Program-made: the position numbers and the translations under genes
DNA from: Symsagittifera roscoffensis
Lineage: Eukaryota > Xenacoelomorpha > Acoela > Convolutidae
DNA: 64,000 nt
Reading direction: 5' to 3'
Assembly (NCBI RefSeq): GCF_963678635.1
Contig: NC_087066.1
Coordinates: 54,080,312-54,144,311 of the forward strand
In this document: in pieces, positions 45,892 through 58,379 of the stretch
How positions within the stretch are numbered: position 1 is the first letter of the stretch
Layout of the letters: each line of letters starts with the position of its first letter
Notes under the pieces: model-generated
Seen by the model: only the letters and a program-made list of their open reading frames with translations
Databases searched by the model: none
What the model was told of the DNA's origin: nothing

Positions 45892-46838
45892 TGAAGAATT
45901 GAGCTAAATGCTGAAAAAAATTTGAACAGTTAAAGATTTGGCAACTAAAGAGAACAAAAGACAAATTAAAACAAGACTGCTCGTATCAAGGCGAAGCGTT
46001 GAACGTTTTGGAAGTCTTTGAAGGTCAATAGAGTAGAGTTCGCTCTGGAAAACGTATGAAAATTGAACAAATTAAAGATTTGACAACTAAAGATAACAGA
46101 ACACAATTTAAAACAAGACTGCTCGTATCAGGGCGAAGCGTTGAACGTTCTGGCAGTCTTTCAAGGTCAATAGAGTAGTGTTCGCTCTGACAATTTTATG
46201 AATATTACCAAAGTTGGAAATCTCGAGGCCTTTCGTTGAATACTATCCCCCAAAACCTTATGTAAAGTTTGAAGTGATTCTTTTGCATTAAAAAGTAATA
46301 AATACACCCAATAGCATTCTTCAGTTCAATGTGGAACTTTTTCTAATTGTTTCAAATTGGCCAAACTGGCATTATTTAAGCCGAATATATTAATTTGATT
46401 TTTTTTTGTAAAGTTTATTTTTTGTTTTATTTTATATTGGTAATTTAGCCAATTTGAAATAAATAACGCCCATTTTTTTTTTGTTATTAACGCGTAATCG
46501 GAGATTTAAACCGTCTTAGAAATTGTTCCAAATTGAGTTGAGGAATGCTATTGGGTGTATTTACTATTTTTTTAATGTAAAAATCCAGTTTCACATAAGG
46601 TCTTGGGTGATAATATTCAACAAAAACTCTCAATTTTTTTATCTAATTTTCAAATTTTGGCAATTTTCATACGTTTTGCAGAGCGAACTCTACTCTTTTG
46701 ACCTTAAAAGACTTCCAGAACGTTCAACGCTTCGCCTTGATACGAGCAGTCTTGTTTTAGTTTGTCTTTTGTTATCTTTAATTGTCAAATCTTTAACTGA
46801 TTCAATTTTTTTTCCGCATTTAGCTCAATTCTTCAATT
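45892..46838. mobile_element. foldback element with long inverted arms
   Basis: The left arm (45892-46320) and the right arm (46535-46838, inverted) match over most of their length. Landmarks in both: gaagaattgagctaaatg at the tips, aacaagactgctcgtatcaa, gcgaagcgttgaacgtt, gagttcgctctg, and tgctattgggtgtattta nearest the loop. The distal part of the left arm is duplicated (about 46065-46200). The loop of about 215 bases has internal sequence of the 0.5-kb repeat family (aacgcgtaatcggagattta). No ORF of note. Confidence 0.85.
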
Positions 46839-49800
46839 AGTCAAAAAGGTTGATTGGCGGGGCTTTTCTTTTCAAGGTGCTTATGGAATTTTGACTTACT
46901 TAACCATCCCGAGCTGACCTCCATGCACCAAAGAAAAAATGGCTGAAATAAAATTCCTTTCAAGTTGTCTTTGATAAATGGCAGTCATGTAACTATTCTT
47001 TATGGGAACAGTTTGACCCTTTTTTGTATAAAAAAAAATGTAAGAAAACAAAAATTCTTTAATCAAAATTATCAATCATTTCCAATCTTGTGTTATCACC
47101 CTTTTTTCAGTGTTTCCTTTTACTCGTTTATGTTTAATAGATTGGAAGGATGCCATTAGTCTACCGGAGCTTGTTTTAGGGCACCTAAATTGGAAAAAGA
47201 AACTGTTTTGCTATGGCTTTTCTCCGGTATTCTTTTTTCTAATATATAGATCGGGATCGAGCTCTTAAAACTTAAAAGTAAAATTTGTGGTTCATCAAGA
47301 GTATCACAAAAATTTTGTATAATTCGCCTTATGATTGCAATGCTCACCGAGATTTTGAGCAGCACTGTTACCTAGGACCAGCAACATTAAGCATACAAAA
47401 ATAATCATGATAAAATGATTGCAGTTAAAATGGCTCAAAATTTTTTTAATGTTTTTTGAGCTCGAATAACAATTTAATGGCTCTTTTTTACTCTTTCACC
47501 GGGTGTTTCAGATAAAACCTTTTCAAGTCGATACTCTCATTGAGCATATGAAATGAACTAAAGATAATTGAACGCGACGTAGATAGCAGAAGAAAACTTT
47601 TTAAAAGAAAAAAAGAATCTTTTCTAGCAGTTCGGCGATGTGCAACAAACAGATACAGGCATGAAATTTTCACTAGTGTTTTCCTTAAACTTTGGCATAA
47701 ACTGAAAAAAAATTGATCTTTTTGCGACTAAAAGATACTGTCGCAAAATACCGTCGCCATACCTAGTGTTTACTGAATGGTCAGTGGTGGAATTTAATTG
47801 TCCTTCTGTTTTGTTTGGTATGTCAACAGAAAACTTCTTGTTTTGATTTTCTTTTTTGATTGAGTTAAAAATACGTAGTGAAAAAATCATAACTAGAAAA
47901 ACAGTGGTTAGGTTAGAATTTTTTTTTTACAAAATTCATTATTTCATAAAAACATCTGGACACTGGCAAAATCGATTTAAAAAAACCATTTCTTTTAAAT
48001 TTTTTTCGACTTATCAGATATGAATTGTGAAAAAGTTTGAAAGCTGGCAAAACCGTAACTGCTTTTACGGTACCTTTAGGCTCTTAAAATTTTGTCTGCT
48101 TCAGGTAACTTGAATAATGCTGAAGCAAAAATTCAAAATGCTTCTGGTTTTGCATACGAAAAGCTTGCATATCCTCATTTTGTAAGTAAATTTTGTTAAA
48201 TGTTGTAACTAGCTACGCGAAGTTGGAACAAACTAATTGCCTTGCTTATATTTTGAATTTAGCTCCTATTCTTTTGCTGCCTGCGATAAGCGTAAATAGC
48301 AAGTTGGTTTTATAGGTCGCATTGATTATCCCAATATCGTTTAAGTCACATTTTTGAACTCTCTAATTTCACAAAAAATAATCAGTCAGACTTAATTTTT
48401 AGTTTAGAGCTGATGTGGTTTCAAATATTCCATCAAAACAATTCTGAAAAATTTGCCTGCGGTGCAGAAATTAGGTCAGAATAAAATCGTTACAGTGATT
48501 TGGGAGACCTTTTTTTGAAAATCCTCCACCCTCAAGAAAATCCTAAATGCGTCCCTGATGTGATGGGTCTTCAGTCTGATCTGAACTAGATGTAAGTTTT
48601 GGGAAATCAAGAAGTACGCTGAATCTAATATACTATTTATCTTACACAGCCCAAGAAAGTTATAGAAGGGCAAAAAATCCGAAAATTTGAGCAAACTGTT
48701 TCAAAGTTTCTTTTTTTCAAAAATTTTAATTTTTATATCGTAAAATTTACCTTTTTGGCTATCAACCAAAATTATATTCTCCTATACAGACTTAGATATT
48801 TTACTCTTCTAGAATTTTGTTGGGTTGTGTAAGAGGCTTCTTTTGATATAGTTTTTTTCATCAAATAACTTGTCAGCTTCTGCGTAGTTTTTAATTACCT
48901 AAAAAGCTAAAAGTACTCACTTCGAGATAAAATTTTGGTTGTGAATATCGAAAAAATAGGATCATAATAATTCATAATTAATTGTTTTTTTTTAAATATT
49001 TTTTGTCTAATTCTAATACATTTCGCGTTTTTTTTTAAAATTGTTCATTGTCTGGATATTTTAAATCATCACTGAAGTCGTTTCACTTTTCTTTTCAGTC
49101 ATATATTAGCAATCTCCTTCAAGAATAGGGGCAACTGTTAAATAGATTATGTTAACGGAATTTTCCACCAATCAGAATGTAGCAAAATTCGGATAACATA
49201 GAATTTTCTGATTTTGTTCATAGGGGTGGCATCTTTTAGTAGATAACATAGGCGGAGATAATTTTGTAGATCCATCAATTATAACTTCAATTCCTCTCAA
49301 TCACAAAAAGTTTTTCTTTGCTGAATCAAACAATGACCAATATTCAACAAGAAAAACATGCGCAACAGTTTTGTTGAATAATAAAAATTAAATGTAACAA
49401 ATACAAATAAAGGTGAATTTTATGACGTCCTTCAGATAAAATTTCCGAAGATAAAGTATAATTTCTCATAACGTATTTGAGCTTAGGTTATTAAAACTTG
49501 AAAATTGATATGAATTTACTAAACATGATGCAAAGGCACTTGGGAGGATTATTTATTACCCGCCCCATATTGATTTAAATCGGATTGTTTTGCTGCTATT
49601 TTCCCCCTAGGGTGCCTATCAATAAATTGCCACTCCATAAAGAAAAACTTCAATTATTAAGCATATGCATATTTTAAACCTAGTAAAGATTTCCCCTTTT
49701 GCAAAAGGGGGCATAGTTGAAGAGACCCTTTATAACTGATGCCCATTTCGTCGGGGTAAGCGATAATCATTTGAGTGCAGCAAATTAACCCAGCCTCGAA

Positions 49801-50521
49801 CGCACTATAATACTTTTGCCAATTTCCAATTTTCCATTTGAGCGGGAAAAACCTGAATTAAAGATTAATAATCTAAAAAAAGGTTCTGCAACTGTTTTCA
49901 CGAATTACTTCTGCAAAGACTAAACAAGATTCTAATCCTGTCAGTTTTTTTTTCGGAATTTGATAAGAAAAATTCAAAAATATCTTCGTAAAATGATAAT
50001 CATTGGCATTGATTAGATTCTGTACAAACTAAAGAAAATATAATTGCAGCCTAAACAAAACATTTAATCGAAATCACCGAAAATATTGAAGAAGGACTCA
50101 ACAATATTTCTCCAAAAACTGATATCAATATCAAGATTCTACAAATCAATAATTGACAAAAAAGTAGCTAGAACACAAAATAGCATTGTGATCAGACGAG
50201 CTAAAAGGCTCTTCAGTTCGCCAAAAGCAAAAATAGTTTCCAGATAGCCCAAAAAATTTAAATTTTTAAAATTATTTGTCAACAAAAAATTTCTATTTTT
50301 TTAAATGCAACAGCCCGAATGATTCCCTAATTGAAAAGCAGGATAATTTAAACCCCCCACCCCCATCGCAAAAGGAACTAACAATTTGAATACGCTTACG
50401 ACGTTTTTTAATGAATGGACGTTTTTTAAGGATTCAAAGCGGTATTGGTTGAAGGTTAAAAGCGATTCGAAGAGCCCATTAGAAATTTTAACTGATCTGA
50501 AAATCTTGCTTCAACCTATAT
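46839..50521. other. gene-free region downstream of the GPCR
   Basis: No gene is recognised. A remnant of the CAGGGGCGGAT MITE lies at about 48430-48560 (ctgcggtgcagaaatt ... tcctaaatgcgtccctg). The receptor's 3' UTR should lie just below 50522, but I find no AATAAA close to the stop. Confidence 0.5.
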
Positions 50522-50704
50522 CTATACACAGTGAGAGTTAATGTGTTGTGACTCATTTGAATTTTGAGGTCGGTGTAATTGGAACGAGTTGAGGCGGCAG
50601 TTGTCATGCATATCTCGTCCCCCCAATGCAACCCCGTTGGTGTCCGCCATGCCCAAAGTGTCTCGACATCTCCGCATCTTCAGGGCAAGTTTAGTGACAC
50701 AGTC
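50522..50704 (-). CDS. class A GPCR, last exon (C-terminal tail)
   Basis: Minus-strand exon of 61 codons including the TAG at 50522-50524, after the acceptor gatcatttacag. It joins exon 52009-52219 in phase 0, and the protein across the junction (...CQKTFK then DCVTKLALKMRRC) is a typical helix 8 ending in a cysteine suitable for palmitoylation. The rest is a polar tail of about 45 residues. It is an open, GC-richer patch in AT-rich DNA, too short to stand out as an ORF. Without this exon the receptor would stop one Val after helix 8 begins, at a codon that overlaps a good splice donor. Confidence 0.75.
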   Translation of the reverse strand, partial: DCVTKLALKMRRCRDTLGMADTNGVALGGRDMHDNCRLNSFQLHRPQNSNESQHINSHCV

Positions 50705-52008
50705 CTGTAAATGATCAAATTTTTTTTGCTTTTTAAGACTCTGGCAAATATAATTGCAAACATTTTCTGACAGACTAGAGACGGATCTCAGAAAAATTTA
50801 GCTATTTTTTTTTACTGAAAACCATTTTTTCTGCGCAACCCTAAAAATTGCGTTAATAAAGACCCGACATAAGTCGACTACTTGGCAATAAAAAAACAAG
50901 TCGAATTCTATAAAAAAGTATTCATGCTTTGTATTGAAATAATATAATCACCGAAGCAGTTTTAAGGTCTTTCCAATTTGCGTTATAGTGTTGAAATAAA
51001 TTAAACGGAGCAAACAAATTAATTAGACCTGAATTTTTAAATGCCCTTTCCTGGAAATGGGTTGAAAGTGGATTTAATGTGAAATGTTAAAAATGCTGGT
51101 AGGCCCAAAGGACCCCCCTCCCTTTATTTTGAGATATCCACGGTGCAGAAAATTTGGTCAAATTACGGTCTTTATAGTGGTTTGGATGAGCTCAAAAAAT
51201 CAGTTTGGTCGACCTAAAAAAAGGTCGACAAAATTGGCTTTTGAAACTCCGCCCACCCCCCTCGAGAAATTCCTAGATCCGCGCCTGAATACTGCCCAGT
51301 ATTATCAACGTTTCTGTTGTCGTTGAAAATCCAAATTTCAATCGATCAGGTTCGACCATCATGATCAAACAGCAAAAGATCAGTTTCTGGGGCGTATTAC
51401 AGAAAAGACTCTTTAAAGAAATTTTACTTCAATGACAAAAAAATCAATTCAATTGCAAAATATTCAATGGCAAAATATATGAAAACAAGAAATATGCTCA
51501 TTGAAGATTTCTTTGATTGACACTTAGTTAGATTCATCGAGATTTTTTTCCAAAAGTATCCGTCTTCAATACAATTGAACAATTTTTTTGACCCAATGTT
51601 TCAAAAACTCTAAACTTTTTTTGAAAGTGTTTTATTCTAGCTCAAATTAAGACAACTTCAGTATGATAGCCTTCTGCCCCCTTTCTGTGCTACTTGATTT
51701 TATGGAAAACAAAACACTGGGATCTATATTTCCTCGCCAAATTGAACAAAAACTAAATACGCGACTTGAACAAAAAATAATCGAAATGCTTCATTTAGTT
51801 GCAAAAAGTTTGAACGGACAGAAATAATTGAAAAGAGCGATCTGCCTTTTTTGAGCAAATTTTGCATGCAATTTACAATTTTTAGTTCACCTTGCGACAT
51901 ACTTTTTGTCTGAAAAATTAGCTTTTGCGTGCAAAAATTGTCTGAAATAGGTCATCTGCTATTTTAAATTAAGTTTGTATGTTCAACTTTTTTTGCAGTT
52001 CTCTATAC
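50705..52008 (-). other. GPCR intron (1.3 kb) with repeats
   Basis: Donor GTATAG (52008-52003), acceptor ...tttacag. Contains a CAGGGGCGGAT MITE remnant (about 51100-51292) and a diverged copy of the 2665-2817 repeat family (about 51790-51990). Confidence 0.75.
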
Positions 52009-52219
52009 CTTGAATGTTTTCTGGCAGAAGAAGTAGACGAAAGGGTTGATGGAGTTGTTCATGGTTGCCAGCACGGCGGCCAGATGTTTGATCTTCATGA
52101 GGGTGGGGAGGAGGGAGGGGTGGACTGCGAATGCGACGAAGATGGAAATGGGGAGGGAGTAGGCGACGAACGTGGAGCCCACAATTAGAAAGTAGCCACG
52201 CAGCAGCTTCACGTTGTGT
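52009..52219 (-). CDS. class A (rhodopsin-like) GPCR, TM6-TM7 exon
   Basis: Minus-strand exon of 211 bases from acceptor gttgtttttgcag to AAG before donor GTATAG. Its first base completes a Gly codon from the exon at 63320-63535. TM6 is GYFLIVGSTFVAYSLPISI; it has the conserved Pro, but Ser stands where most class A receptors have the Trp of CWxP. A short third extracellular loop follows (HPSLLPTLMKI). TM7 ends in NSINPFVYFF, the NPxxY motif, and leads into helix 8 (CQKTFK). A plasma-membrane receptor coupling to G proteins is expected. I cannot assign a ligand; it could be a peptide, amine or orphan receptor. Confidence 0.88.
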
Positions 52220-52241
52220 CTGCAAAAACAACACAACTGGC

Positions 52242-52242
<1 letters not shown>

Positions 52243-52282
<40 letters not shown>

Positions 52283-52300
52283 CATAATAATAATCATAAT
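52243..52300. repeat. (AAT)n microsatellite
   Basis: Uninterrupted and then slightly broken aat repeats, starting about 25 bases upstream of the GPCR TM6-TM7 exon in the gene's orientation. It creates a false poly-Ile frame. Confidence 0.95.
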
Positions 52301-55049
52301 AAGAATCATGATAAAGATGGATAGAAAAGTGTGCTCAAGTAAACCGCAAGATATTTATTAAAACTTTTTGAACTTATTTGAACTTTCGATTTCAAAAAAA
52401 AGAAAGTAGATCGTCTTTAAACTCCATGAATTTTAAAGAAAACTTAAAATTATGATTCAAATTTTAATAAATTCAAAAACAATGATAAAACTAATCTAAA
52501 CGATAAAATTGGAATATAAGATAAGCTTTCGATTCCGGGAATTCAGAAAAAAAACCATTTGTGAAACTAGAATTCGATCACGTTTTTCGCGAGATTTACG
52601 CTTTCGCCGTCCGATAGTGAAGTTTTCCTTCTTTTAACGTAAGGAAGTGAACTAAGGTTAACAAAAATCAAAAATCGAACCGCAAAAAATCAAAATGAAC
52701 AAATTTTGACATTTTTCTTAAAAAATTACAACTTTCCTCAAAAAATCAATCATCAAAAATCAATCATACACTTAATGATTATGCTAATGATCTTTATAAT
52801 CATTATCAAAATTATAATAATCACGATCATAATAACCATAACAAAAATAATTATCATAGTCCAGAAGAAAAATTATTCATAACAAGGATAGTCGGTTGCT
52901 GTGCAAGTAGCACAGAATGTTTCGACCATTTTCATAAAAACTACAAAGAAAAGGTCTTCCAATTAGGGTCGTTTTTGTACGTGGTGTGATGATGAAGTTA
53001 TATAAACGCAAAAAAGTTTAAAAAAATAGGCGTAATCGATGACAGTTGTTTGTCTTCAAAAAGAGAATAATAACCAAAAAATGAAGAAAAAAATTTTAAA
53101 AAAAAATTCAACTTTTTTTTTGTTTTTTTGAACAATAATTTTCTTTTTCTTTAACAAAATTTTCTTGCCAGGGCAGTGCCAAATAAAGTTTTCAAAACGA
53201 GATTATTTTGGAAATGTAAACTTTTTTTAGGCCTAGATGACCTAGAATTTAGCAAGTTATCCTCACTTTATTTGGTCGAAAACAGACAAAAACCGGTTTA
53301 GACAACTTAGACAAAATTTTAAAACTGGAGACAAAACGCCGACGGGAATTTAAGCCAAATTGTAAATTTTAGGGCTTTCAAGCCAAAAATTATCTCAAAA
53401 AGTCAGAAAAAAACGACTGATTTTGAGATTATTTTGAATAATTTCTCAAGTTGATTTTTCTTTTACAGTTAAAGGCTTTTTTGATGTTTAAGAATGCCAG
53501 ATGGAAACAGCGTTTTGAGGTGCTTGTTATGTTGAAATTTCTGCCTGAAGTGTTATCGTCTTGAATTCTTGTCGGCCAGTTGTCCTAGACCCATGAACAC
53601 GAATCAAAAGTTTTTCAAGAAATTTGGTCAATCGTCTATGAAAAAGGATACAAAGAACAAAGCAAAAATGAAGTAAGTGGCGTCTATGGCTGTTTTCAAG
53701 TTTTTTTTTGGTAAACTTTGATACAAAACACGTATTTCAAAATGTACAGATAAAATTTAATCTAAAAAACACTGCAAAAGGAAAGCAAAACAATGAAAAT
53801 TTCATTGAAAAGGAAGATGCAGCAATTATTAAAAATTCAAAAGTTTAGTAAGTGAGTTGTTTGTTTTGACAAAAATGTTTTTTTACCACACTAAAATTTT
53901 TCTGCATTCAAATGAAGCTTTATATTATATCAAAAACATCTGAAATTTAAAAGTCCACTACCAATTGTTTTCTAGTGGGGGTCAAATCACTTTAAAGATT
54001 TTAGTTTTTTTTCACGATTAAATTTTTCTTTTCTATTTATAATTTGTTTCAGGCCGACACGATTAACAACAAGTCTATTTTGTTGCCGCTTTCTTTCATT
54101 CTGCCCCTTTGAAGAAATTACGCCGATTTTGCCAAATTTGCTTTTTCGGTTGCTCTGCTAATTAATGCTTGCTTCTCTTTCAGCTCTCAATTATAACCGA
54201 CACATGAGCGGAATTTAGTGGGTCCCCATTTTCATTCCAAACTGATAACAAAGTTGCTCGTATCACGGTCACGTCGTGAAATTTCTGCGACATTTTTTTG
54301 GAAATTTTTGATGCAATATTTAGGAGAGTTAATGTAATTTCAAAAAACTAATATTTTTCTATTTAAACTTTAATAATTTCCTCCAACACACTATGTATAA
54401 CGTCTGTTAAAAGTTAGTTTTTTGTGCGTCTGTCAAACCAATAGTTGACTCAATTAGCATAAGTCAATTCAATTACGAGTACTTTTTAAAAAATGGAACA
54501 ATACGGATGAAATTACCGCCTACGCTACGATTTGAATTTAATGGGAAATTTTACGCGCATTCAATCATCTCAAACTAGCCAAATTGACATTTTTCGCTCC
54601 ATTAAAATTCTACATTAAAAGTTCGCAGGGGAAATATATTTTTTTCGTTCATGAACTCAGGCATCCATAATTTTCAGGCGATACAAACAGCAACTGTCAG
54701 TCAAAAATGCTTAACTAGAAAGTCGAACTTTGTCTGAAAAACAAACAATTATCCTGCTTTTTCGGCGAAAGCTGGAACAATATTAATCTATTAGTGATCT
54801 TGCTTTTTGACAAAATGTTTGTCATGTAATTTTTATTCCGACTCTCGAAGACCAATTTCACAAAAATCTTTGCTCCCTTGGGAGCTCGATCCCGTGATTT
54901 GCATGGGCGCTGGAGGGTGAGCACAACACCATAGTTTAAAGCCTTTAGTCTAGCTAAACTGCTTGTTTTAAATTTTACATGTGGCGAATTATCAGGCAAT
55001 ACAAAATCGTTCCAAAATGAACTAATGGTATAAGCTATTTGGTCTTATT
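52301..55049. other. intronic AT-rich DNA
   Basis: No exon recognised. At about 52888-52930 lies the inverted copy of the 44-base hairpin segment seen at 31897-31940. A fragment resembling the end of the 0.5-kb repeat (agttgctcgtatcacgg) is at about 54252. Confidence 0.5.
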
Positions 55050-55530
55050 ATTCCAACTTTTTTACCGAAAATAACGGAATATTTGTGCTCGGGGCGTTTT
55101 TTTTTCTTCAGACATATTTCTTTTTTGGAACTAGCAATTTTTGACAAAATTTTTATATCATTCAAAATGTATTGTTGTCGATCTTGAGCTTGAATTTAAA
55201 AAGATGTTTCACCTGTGATCTTTTTTCATATATTTATGGGGGTTTAAAGATTGCCTTTTTGCCCAATTTGGGACAAATAACGCGCGATATATTTCGCGCT
55301 ATTAAGGCTTAAGCGAAGACTTAATCAGTTTTAGAAATAGTTTCAAATTGGTTGAAGGAGGCTTATTTGCGATAATTGACGTGTGACTAGGAGTGAAATC
55401 TACCACTTTGTTTTTTATTTGGCATTAAAATTTTTAACTGTACAAAAAATGGTCACAAGTGAAATATCTTCTAAATTTGAGCTCAAAACAGCAAAAAAAA
55501 TGATATCAAAAATTTTTGATAGTTGAAAAA
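55050..55530 (+). mobile_element. 0.5-kb repeat, copy 5, with an inverted fragment
   Basis: 55050-55430 is a truncated plus copy (ataacggaatatttgtgctc ... aagcgaagacttaatc). It is followed at 55449-55530 by an inverted fragment of the same family (gtgaaatatcttctaaattt, gagctcaaaacagc). Together they form a partial foldback, like the larger one at 46 kb. Confidence 0.65.
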
Positions 55531-57400
55531 TTAAAATTTATTTGAAAAAAAAAACTAAAATGAATGTAATAAAATAATAGCAAAGTGGGGCCTTCGGTTT
55601 GTAAGGGGTTCGAATCCCTTAGGAGGAAGTAGAGCGTACTCCCCCCCCCCCCTTAAATCCGCTCTTGCATTCAATATGCACTTGCACTAGGCTGATGTCA
55701 TGATTAAAACAAGACTGACAGATGCTTAGCATTTTTTCCATATTTCTGGGTTTCAATAAGGCGCCATGAGTCTTTTTAAGTATTTAGTCTAAGAAATTGC
55801 AAATCTCTTTAAAAAGATTAATATGGAAAAATTCCCAGGCGAAGGGATGAATTGCCAATTTACACGTATAATTAGAACTTCGCGCAGGGGTTTTGAGGCT
55901 TCAGTTTTGAAACTTCGCGCAGTTTCAGGTTTTCAATTGGTATCATTCATACTATTTTAGGCGCCTTGTGTGTTTTCAGCCAAAGTCTACAAATATCGAA
56001 ATCTCTACAAAGATAGAAATTAAAAACACTCGCGCGCTATCGGCTGAATTTCCAAAGTAAGTTTATAGTTGAAACCTCGCCTAGGGCTGTTTAAGAAAAG
56101 AGACCCGGTTCAAAAATCTAATTAGAAACTAATTCTAAATTACCATGTGCGGAGAAGCCGACTTCAATTCCCTCTTCAAGAACTCGACACTATCATAGCC
56201 CAAAGGGTCATTTCTCTAGTTCTATTTTAGAACACCCTGTTTTGGCCAAGTAACGCTAAAATGGTTATAAAGGTGCCATTCTCATTTTTATGGTATAGAG
56301 CACCCACCAAAAAAGGAAAAATTGGCGTGCGGAGAAATTTGTGTCTAAATGTGTCAAAATATAAAAAATTGCTTAAAACAAACCGTGTAAAATTAATTGG
56401 TTCAAATTCTTTCAAAAAAAGATCGCAAAATACTTTTGATTGAACTGAAAAAGAAAGTGACGAAGTTTTAAACTAATTAATACCACCTCAATTTTTAAAT
56501 ATTCGATTTCACTCAAACAGTTTTTTTGCCTTGCTTTAAAAAGATATTCCGCCGTGATATAGCCCTCAAGCTCCAAAAACATTTTAAACTGTCATCTGAA
56601 ATATGTTTTGATCGCAAATTGAGTGAAACATCATTAAATCTACAAATTTAACCCCAATAAAAACCTGCGAGAAAATGAAAAGGTAGAAAAACATCACTTT
56701 GGAACCGCCAGACGTTATTTGAATATTATTTTTGAAAAATTGGCTGGTAATTTTTACAAACTCTTTAAAAAATTTTTTGAAAAATGAACTATGTTCATCT
56801 CTGTAAGAATACTTTTGTTTGATTTTAGTTTTTTTTTCCGCAGAAATTTTCACAATTGACGGAGGAGACTAACAGAAAAAGAAGGAGACTAAACCTATCC
56901 ACTCCCTACTTAAGCTTCGATGATCTAAGTAAAATTTAACGAGGGAAGCTTTTCACGTCAAATAGAATTCGCTGATGTCTTTTGTTCATGATTTCTTAAA
57001 TAAAAGAGCAGTTAATCCGCTCTGTTGGTTCAATACGCATGAAAAAAACAACCTCAGAAAAAAACAATCAGCAGAGGAAATGCAAATTAATTAACAGCCA
57101 CGAAGTATTTCCAAAATGATTTCAAGCCAGGTTGCGTTTACGACTAATATGCGACTGCACACTGATTATTTTAATTGAAAGCCCGGCCGGGGTTTGGTAT
57201 TGCGGCGAAGTTAATTGCTTTTCCATTAATTGTTTCGGAAAAAATTCCAATTTTGGAACAAAACTGAGCCAGTTTCTCTTTAGATCTGATCAGAAAAAAA
57301 GTCAGAGATTGAATATTGGAAAACTGTAGCAATTCTGAATCGCCGAAGCTCCGGAACACAAAAATGAATTTAAGAAATTTTTTTTTTATAAACCCTGATC
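55531..57400. other. intronic AT-rich DNA with MITE end
   Basis: No exon recognised. 55600-55680 is the end of a CAGGGGCGGAT-type MITE (C run then ttaaatccgctcttgc). The remaining open frames are AT-rich and domainless. Confidence 0.5.
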
Positions 57401-57402
57401 CG

Positions 57403-57540
57403 CTAATCTATGATTGTCACAAACAATATGAGATTCTATGACGTAACAATTGGTGGGTTTTCTATGATGTCACAAATAATATGAGATTCTATGATGTAAA
57501 AATTGATTTGAGGTTCTATGATGTCACAAAAAAAGTGAAA
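57403..57540 (+). repeat. short tandem repeat, ctatgatgtcacaa type
   Basis: About four diverged copies of a roughly 40-55-base unit containing gattctatgatgtcacaaa, with atgag or ttgag next to it. Confidence 0.75.
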
Positions 57541-57562
57541 ATACACTTTAGTTTTCAGCAAG

Positions 57563-57905
57563 CAGGAGCGAATCTAGGATTTTCTCAAGGGTGTTGGCGG
57601 ATGTTTAAAAAAGTTTCGAACATATTGTAACTTTTTTTAGTCGGCCAAAATTAATTCTCAGAGCTCTCAACCATATTTTAGCCCTTTTTTAAAAAAAAAA
57701 CACTAAAAACCCTACATAGTCAAAAATTGTTGCACCGCAGGCAACTTTTTGAAAAAAGCCAAATGATGCGTTGTTTGGCATTTTTTAGACAGTTTTGGCC
57801 ATTAGTATAATGTATAGATTGGCGCCAAAGGCGCGCTTAGAAAATTTTTAAAACGGATATCTCAAAATAGTACAAATGGGGAACATTTTTTTGTCCAAGT
57901 AGGGC
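57563..57905 (+). mobile_element. hAT-type MITE, diverged copy
   Basis: Starts caggagcgaatctaggattt and carries the shared blocks gtcggccaaaa, gcaccgcaggcaac and ggcgccaaaggcgcgc. The right end is eroded. A second fragment of the family is at about 58020-58180. Confidence 0.65.
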
Positions 57906-58379
57906 TTTTAGTGTTCTGGGACCACTCCTGGTCAATTGCTCTATTTATTACATATTTTTGTCAAGAAAATTTTTTGAAAAAAAAAATGCCCAACCATGCT
58001 CTTTTGAAAAAAAATTAGACCAAAAATACGCATTTTGTTGCCGCTCATTGCGCCCTCAAAAAATTTGTATATATTTGCGCTGAAGGTGCCTTTAGAAACG
58101 GTTTGGGATTAGCCAGTCAAAAATGGAGGTCTTAAAGTAGTATTAAAAAAGTTACCCTTCGGGTTGTCAGTGGGCCAAATTTAGCCGGTAAAAATTGTTA
58201 ATTGTTAAGAAAAGCATAACAAGATTTAATTTCGGGTCGCTAAAATTGATCAATTTTTCAATTACATGAATTCAAAAATGAGAAGTTCTAATTATTTTGA
58301 GTTAGTTTTAAAAACTCTACAACATCTTTTTACTCTAAAAAACAATTTAAAAATGTAAGGACAAAGTAAACTAATCAAG

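Noticed and set aside
52003-52005. TAG read as the end of the receptor directly after helix 8 starts
   Set aside because: The codon overlaps AAG-GTATAG, a good splice donor, and a phase-0 exon that completes helix 8 lies 1.3 kb downstream. It remains possible as an alternative isoform.
52131-52361. Open frame with a poly-Ile run opposite the GPCR exon
   Set aside because: It is the shadow of the TM6-TM7 exon continued into the (AAT)n microsatellite.
55579-55625. A-box-like tagcaaagtgg and B-box-like ggttcgaatcc suggesting a tRNA gene or SINE
   Set aside because: The same positions in the MITE copies at 60106 and 2818 have gtcaaatccc and its inverse, so the word is part of the MITE end. The box spacing is also too short.
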